In this document: positions 60,357 to 64,000 of the stretch, one piece after another
How the letters are laid out: each line of letters begins with the position of its first letter
Position numbering within the stretch: the stretch's first letter is position 1
From: Mangrovimonas aestuarii
Lineage (GTDB): Bacteria > Bacteroidota > Bacteroidia > Flavobacteriales > Flavobacteriaceae
Assembly: GCF_028767185.1 (NCBI RefSeq)
Contig: NZ_JARACK010000004.1
Span: 186,001-250,000 of the forward strand
DNA length: 64,000 nt
Direction of reading: 5' to 3'
Notes under the pieces: model-generated
Told to the model about the DNA's origin: nothing
Seen by the model: the letters and a program-made list of their open reading frames with translations, nothing else
The model's database searches: none
Position numbers and translations under genes: made by a program

Positions 60357-60396
60357 TGATAATTGATTCGTTTAACAAACATATCAAAAAAGTCTT

Positions 60397-63075
60397 TTAG
60401 CGAACTAAGCTAAAATGTCCTGTTTTTTCGTGTCTTTTATTGTTCTTGTCCATTAGGATAGCTTTGAACCAGTAGTCGGTAGCGTTTAGCTTTTTTCCAT
60501 TATAGATCCCATTCCAACCAATATTATTGTTCGAGTCTAGATCCATGATGAATAAAACTTTTCCATATCTGTCGTATATGCCGATGTCTACCCATAGGTA
60601 TAATTCCTCAGATAGACCCTGTATATGCCAATAATCATTGTAGTTGTCACCATTTGGCGAGAGTATTTTAGGGTATTTTATTAAAGACACCTCAGTTGTG
60701 ATAGTAGGCTCGCAGTTGTTTAAATCCCTAACATATACTGTATAAAGCCCAGGGTCTACATCGTTAAATGTGTAGCTGCTGCCTTGTCCCTCGTAATTAT
60801 TGCCGTCAAGGGAAAATTCATAAACGCTATTTCCACTAACAGTAACCGATATTTGGTTGTTGTCACTGCTTACTCCAACAAATGAAGGTGGTGATACACT
60901 GTCTATGGTAAATGTTTTGGTTAAGCTACATTCAATGTTGTTTTCATAAGTATAAACTGTTATTGTAAAAGTTCCGGTTTGATTGACTTCAAAGAAGCGT
61001 TGGTTTGAAAGGATGTTTCCTGAAGAATCACTCCATTCCCAATAGTCGTTTGTTGAGCCTCCATCTAATACTATAGGAGGCTGAAGGCTAGGGTCGCATA
61101 TAGTGTAGGAGTCTTGTAAATCCAGAAACATTTCAGGGTTAACAATAAGCTCTATTGGTTCTATCGCAAAGCAATCAAATTCATTGTTTGAAACTCTTAC
61201 CCAAATAGTTGTGGATGAAGATTCGAAAAAAAGGGATATTGGATTTGATGTGGTTTGAGCATCAATGAATGATTGGTAGTAAGTAAGGTCATATGATTCT
61301 GGAATGTCAAATTCATCACGAATAGCACTGCCTTTCTCAATTAAATTGAAAAGAGCTTCATCGTTTCCATTATTATCATCAGAATTCTCACAGGAATACA
61401 TGGGTGATATATCTCCTAGGTCGGTATATACAGCTTGTATAAAAAAACTACTAGACGAAGTGCAGTTCTCTGCACTTGTAATGCTAACAAAAATCTCTTG
61501 CGGATTGCTTAAGTTTAAATACTGCCCAGGGTTGCTTATTTCATTTGTTTGATTTACAAGGTCATCATAAGAGGTGTAAAAATCAAAATTATATTCGGAT
61601 GACACTGGGTTCGTTAGTTTATCTTCAATATTATTAAGGTTAAAGTATGAGACTTCATCATTATCCAAATCGCATTGAGAAAGGAATTCTCCAGGTTGAA
61701 GATCTGGGATAGGGTAAACTTCCAGAGATTCATAAAGCGTTGTTAAATGATTGTTTATAGATATTGTGGCTTCGACGACATAATGACCAGGTTCTGAATA
61801 TAGGTGGGAAGGTGTCATTGATGTATCTGTTGTTCCATCTCCAAAATCCCAAAAAATGGATTCGATTGGAGCATAGGTGTCTACGATAAAGTTTATTGGG
61901 GAAGAAACACAATCATTTCTTGTTATGATTCTGTTCCGTAAAAAGGAAGTAACAAAGTTAGGAAGTCCCTTTCTGGGGCCTTCGGGGCTAAGATCTATAC
62001 TTAACTCTTCAAAACCACAATCAGCATCCGGAGTCTCTGGGTTATTAATTACCCCAATTTTATTGGGTGATGAGGTTGAAACATATATTTTACCATTTCT
62101 AGCCAGCTGTAATGAAGCATATCTTAATTGAGCAGTTTCCTTGACCAGGGTTGGACTTGGAACCTCATTTTCTTCAGGAATATCATCCATCGAAAATTTA
62201 AAGAGATAACTGGTTGAGCTCGTATTTGATGTATAATACAGAATTTTTGAATCCTGTGAAAATTCAACGCCATATGGATTGCGCCCATGAAAGCCCTGGC
62301 CTGCAAAGATGGTGGTGGCATGACTTATTGAGTTTTCATTTAGGTCTAAATGATATAAATGAACATAATGCTGTGGAGCGACACCATAGTCAACAACTGC
62401 AATATATTTGCCGTTCGGTGAAATTTTTAAGCTCCCTTTAGGGGAGAAGTTTACTTGTTGGGTTGCAGTTATTGTTTCAATGTACAAACCATTTTCATCT
62501 ACTTTACAAATGAAAAAAGAATTAATAGGTGTGGTTTCAAGGTTGTTTAAACCTGCAAAGAACATGACTTTAATTGAGTTTGTCTCTGTATGATGGATTG
62601 CAGAGATTTTTTCTGAAGATGATTGGGTAAGGTAATTGTTTTTGGAGGTTACTTCACCCAATGAGTTTGAAGAGGAAAATTCAACAACCGAATAGTACAC
62701 ACCAGAATTAAATTCGCCAGAAGGGGTTACCCTTGTTGTGAACACATAGTAAACGCCTTCATGATTAGGTTTAGGGACAATAATACAAGATTGAGTATGA
62801 TTTGGATCACCAGCTAGCTCTTCGCCGTTTTCCATAATTTCATGATTCCAACTCCAAACCGTTTGTCCGTTGGTGTAAAATAGTAAGTTGCCATTGTGGT
62901 CTGAAATTGACGAGCACCCTTCTGGAGTGTCCATGTTACTATCGTGCTGGGGGGTGACGGTGTGATTGGCAAAGTTCAAACTAGCATAATTTCCAAAATA
63001 CCAATTATTAGTTTCGTTTTGCGAAATACATGTTAAGGAAAATAATAAGAAACTATGTAATATGTGTTTTAACAT
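60397..63075 (-). CDS. Large secreted protein with PKD domain and T9SS type B sorting domain
   Basis: The 892-residue protein has an N-terminal signal peptide (cleaved near residue 19, after CISQ). A beta-propeller-like region (about residues 25-370) follows, with repeated GNLLFYTNGQTVWSWN, KISPNGKYIAVVDYG and LQLARNGKIYVSTSS blocks. A PKD domain comes next (IESIFWDFGDGTTDTSMTPS). Several Ig-like segments follow, then a gliding-motility-associated C-terminal (CHU_C, type B) domain beginning KILSPNGDNYNDYWHIQGL. Such proteins are exported by the T9SS and displayed on the cell surface, often as adhesins. No catalytic motif was seen. Confidence 0.88.
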   Translation of the reverse strand: MLKHILHSFLLFSLTCISQNETNNWYFGNYASLNFANHTVTPQHDSNMDTPEGCSSISDHNGNLLFYTNGQTVWSWNHEIMENGEELAGDPNHTQSCIIVPKPNHEGVYYVFTTRVTPSGEFNSGVYYSVVEFSSSNSLGEVTSKNNYLTQSSSEKISAIHHTETNSIKVMFFAGLNNLETTPINSFFICKVDENGLYIETITATQQVNFSPKGSLKISPNGKYIAVVDYGVAPQHYVHLYHLDLNENSISHATTIFAGQGFHGRNPYGVEFSQDSKILYYTSNTSSTSYLFKFSMDDIPEENEVPSPTLVKETAQLRYASLQLARNGKIYVSTSSPNKIGVINNPETPDADCGFEELSIDLSPEGPRKGLPNFVTSFLRNRIITRNDCVSSPINFIVDTYAPIESIFWDFGDGTTDTSMTPSHLYSEPGHYVVEATISINNHLTTLYESLEVYPIPDLQPGEFLSQCDLDNDEVSYFNLNNIEDKLTNPVSSEYNFDFYTSYDDLVNQTNEISNPGQYLNLSNPQEIFVSITSAENCTSSSSFFIQAVYTDLGDISPMYSCENSDDNNGNDEALFNLIEKGSAIRDEFDIPESYDLTYYQSFIDAQTTSNPISLFFESSSTTIWVRVSNNEFDCFAIEPIELIVNPEMFLDLQDSYTICDPSLQPPIVLDGGSTNDYWEWSDSSGNILSNQRFFEVNQTGTFTITVYTYENNIECSLTKTFTIDSVSPPSFVGVSSDNNQISVTVSGNSVYEFSLDGNNYEGQGSSYTFNDVDPGLYTVYVRDLNNCEPTITTEVSLIKYPKILSPNGDNYNDYWHIQGLSEELYLWVDIGIYDRYGKVLFIMDLDSNNNIGWNGIYNGKKLNATDYWFKAILMDKNNKRHEKTGHFSLVR

Positions 63076-63354
63076 CTTTAAGATATAAAAACAGGAAAGT
63101 CATATAGTGGAATGATTTGAGGAATCAGGAGATAAAGATAGAAGGTTTTGTGGGATAAACGCTTTTTCTAGTAGAAAAGTACCGATATGCTATTTGGAAT
63201 TTATACTGTCTTAATGGATAAAGTCAGCTGGATTAGGTTAGGGTTAGATTAAGAAATTCTTTATTGATTACATGTAACATTGTAAGAATAGTTCTGGACT
63301 TATAAATATGCTGTAGTTTTCAAAATCAATTTTATCTACATTAAATCTTTAAAT
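63076..63354. other. Gap upstream of the T9SS type B gene
   Basis: About 280 bases without a gene or recognisable repeat. It presumably holds the promoter of the minus-strand gene, but no TAnnTTTG box was clear. Confidence 0.4.
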
Positions 63355-63387
63355 AAAAAAGCCATCTCAAAAAGAGATGGCTTTTTT
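63355..63387 (-). terminator. Intrinsic terminator of the aminotransferase gene
   Basis: Perfect 14-base arms AAAAAAGCCATCTC (63355-63368) and GAGATGGCTTTTTT (63374-63387) with an A-loop lie 22 bases after the stop codon. Confidence 0.9.
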
Positions 63388-63408
63388 ATTTATGATTATT
63401 TTCACTTT

Positions 63409-64000
63409 TTACTTGCTAAGTGCCTCTTTGATGCGTCTCATGGCTTCTTTAATTTGATCTTGTGAAGCAGCATAAGATATTCTCAAACAATTAGGGTTTC
63501 CAAAGGCTTCACCAGTAACGGTAGCTACATTCGCCTCTTCCAATAAGTACATTGATAAGTCTGAAGCGTTGTTTATGGTTATACCGTTAATCGTTTTTCC
63601 AAAGAAGTACGATACATTAGGGAATACATAAAAAGCACCTTCGGGCTTATTACAAATAAAGCCTTCAATACCGTTAAGAAGGTTTAAAATAAGGTCTCTA
63701 CGTTCTTTGAATTCATCGATCATGTATTTAACACGATCAGGCGATTCGTTTAAAGCCGTAATAACAGCGCGTTGTGCAATACAGTTGGTTCCGCTTGTTA
63801 TTTGCCCTTGAATTTTATTACAAGCTCGGGCAATCCAATCGGGAGCTCCTATATAACCAATACGCCATCCAGTCATAGCAAAAGCTTTAGATACCCCATT
63901 AACTGTAATGGTACGGTTGTACATGTCTTCAAACTGGGCAATGCTTTCATGTTTACCAACAAAGTTTATGTGCTCATAAATTTCATCGGAAACTATATAA
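63409..64000 (-). CDS. Aspartate-type class I aminotransferase, C-terminal part (5' end outside window)
   Basis: The frame is open to the window edge: the visible 197 residues start YIVSDEIYEHINF, well upstream of the internal ATG at 63924. The block TVNGVSKAFAMTGWRIGYIG holds the PLP-binding lysine and the fold-type-I S-K-x-x-x-x-x-G-x-R-x-G signature. NCLRISYAAS near the end supplies the carboxylate-binding arginine. It is typical of the bacterial aspartate aminotransferases of subgroup I-gamma. The N-terminal half, with the substrate-recognition loop, is not seen. Confidence 0.92.
   Translation of the reverse strand, partial: YIVSDEIYEHINFVGKHESIAQFEDMYNRTITVNGVSKAFAMTGWRIGYIGAPDWIARACNKIQGQITSGTNCIAQRAVITALNESPDRVKYMIDEFKERRDLILNLLNGIEGFICNKPEGAFYVFPNVSYFFGKTINGITINNASDLSMYLLEEANVATVTGEAFGNPNCLRISYAASQDQIKEAMRRIKEALSK

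Overview
The window looks like a chromosome segment of a marine-type member of the Flavobacteriaceae (Bacteroidota). The reasons are low GC, a short primary sigma factor of 287 residues, -7 boxes of the TAnnTTTG type that is specific to Bacteroidota, a PorT protein of the type IX secretion system (T9SS), two secreted proteins with T9SS C-terminal sorting domains, and a TamL-type Omp85 lipoprotein.

Bases 1 to about 36.2 kb form one long, almost wholly plus-strand surface-polysaccharide locus. It opens with the tail of a sugar-nucleotide epimerase, a Wzx-type flippase and an EpsG/Wzy-like polymerase. These are mixed with at least six glycosyltransferases, six sulfotransferase-like genes, two paralogous deacetylase-like genes, a hexapeptide acyltransferase, an MBOAT plus SGNH O-acylation pair, a CapK-like adenylate-forming enzyme and an ATP-grasp enzyme. 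Precursor genes make GDP-L-fucose (fcl, gmd) and a UDP-4-amino-4,6-dideoxy sugar (LegB/LegC-like). Four possible initiating phosphoglycosyl transferases are present: two PglC-like and two WecA-like. The export machinery (Wza-like lipoprotein, Wzc-like tyrosine kinase) closes the locus behind its own promoter, and the CpsB-type phosphatase lies beyond a repeat-filled gap on the other strand. The simplest reading is a Wzx/Wzy-dependent capsule or exopolysaccharide rich in fucose and amino sugar and decorated with sulfate and acyl groups. Sulfate decoration on this scale is the most unusual feature of the window.

Bases 36.2 to 47 kb carry core genes on the minus strand (cpsB, a small outer-membrane barrel, rpe, rpoD, a hypothetical gene, a HAS-like GT2, pnp, rpsO). 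Several strong intrinsic terminators lie here, and the gaps are packed with dispersed hairpin repeats. Bases 47 to 64 kb hold a lipoprotein, a LamG/PNGase F-like T9SS cargo, accD, fba, tamL, an rRNA methyltransferase, porT, ubiE, the trkA-trkH potassium-uptake operon, a large T9SS type B cargo protein and the C-terminal part of an aspartate-type aminotransferase that runs off the window.

The long intergenic gaps (18.5-19.1, 28.3-28.5, 29.2-30.2, 36.2-37.5, 39.7-40.4 and 46.4-47.0 kb) share at least four families of short palindromic repeats. In two families the stem sequences differ between copies while pairing is kept, so structure rather than sequence seems to be conserved. No rRNA, tRNA, CRISPR array, transposase or phage gene was recognised.
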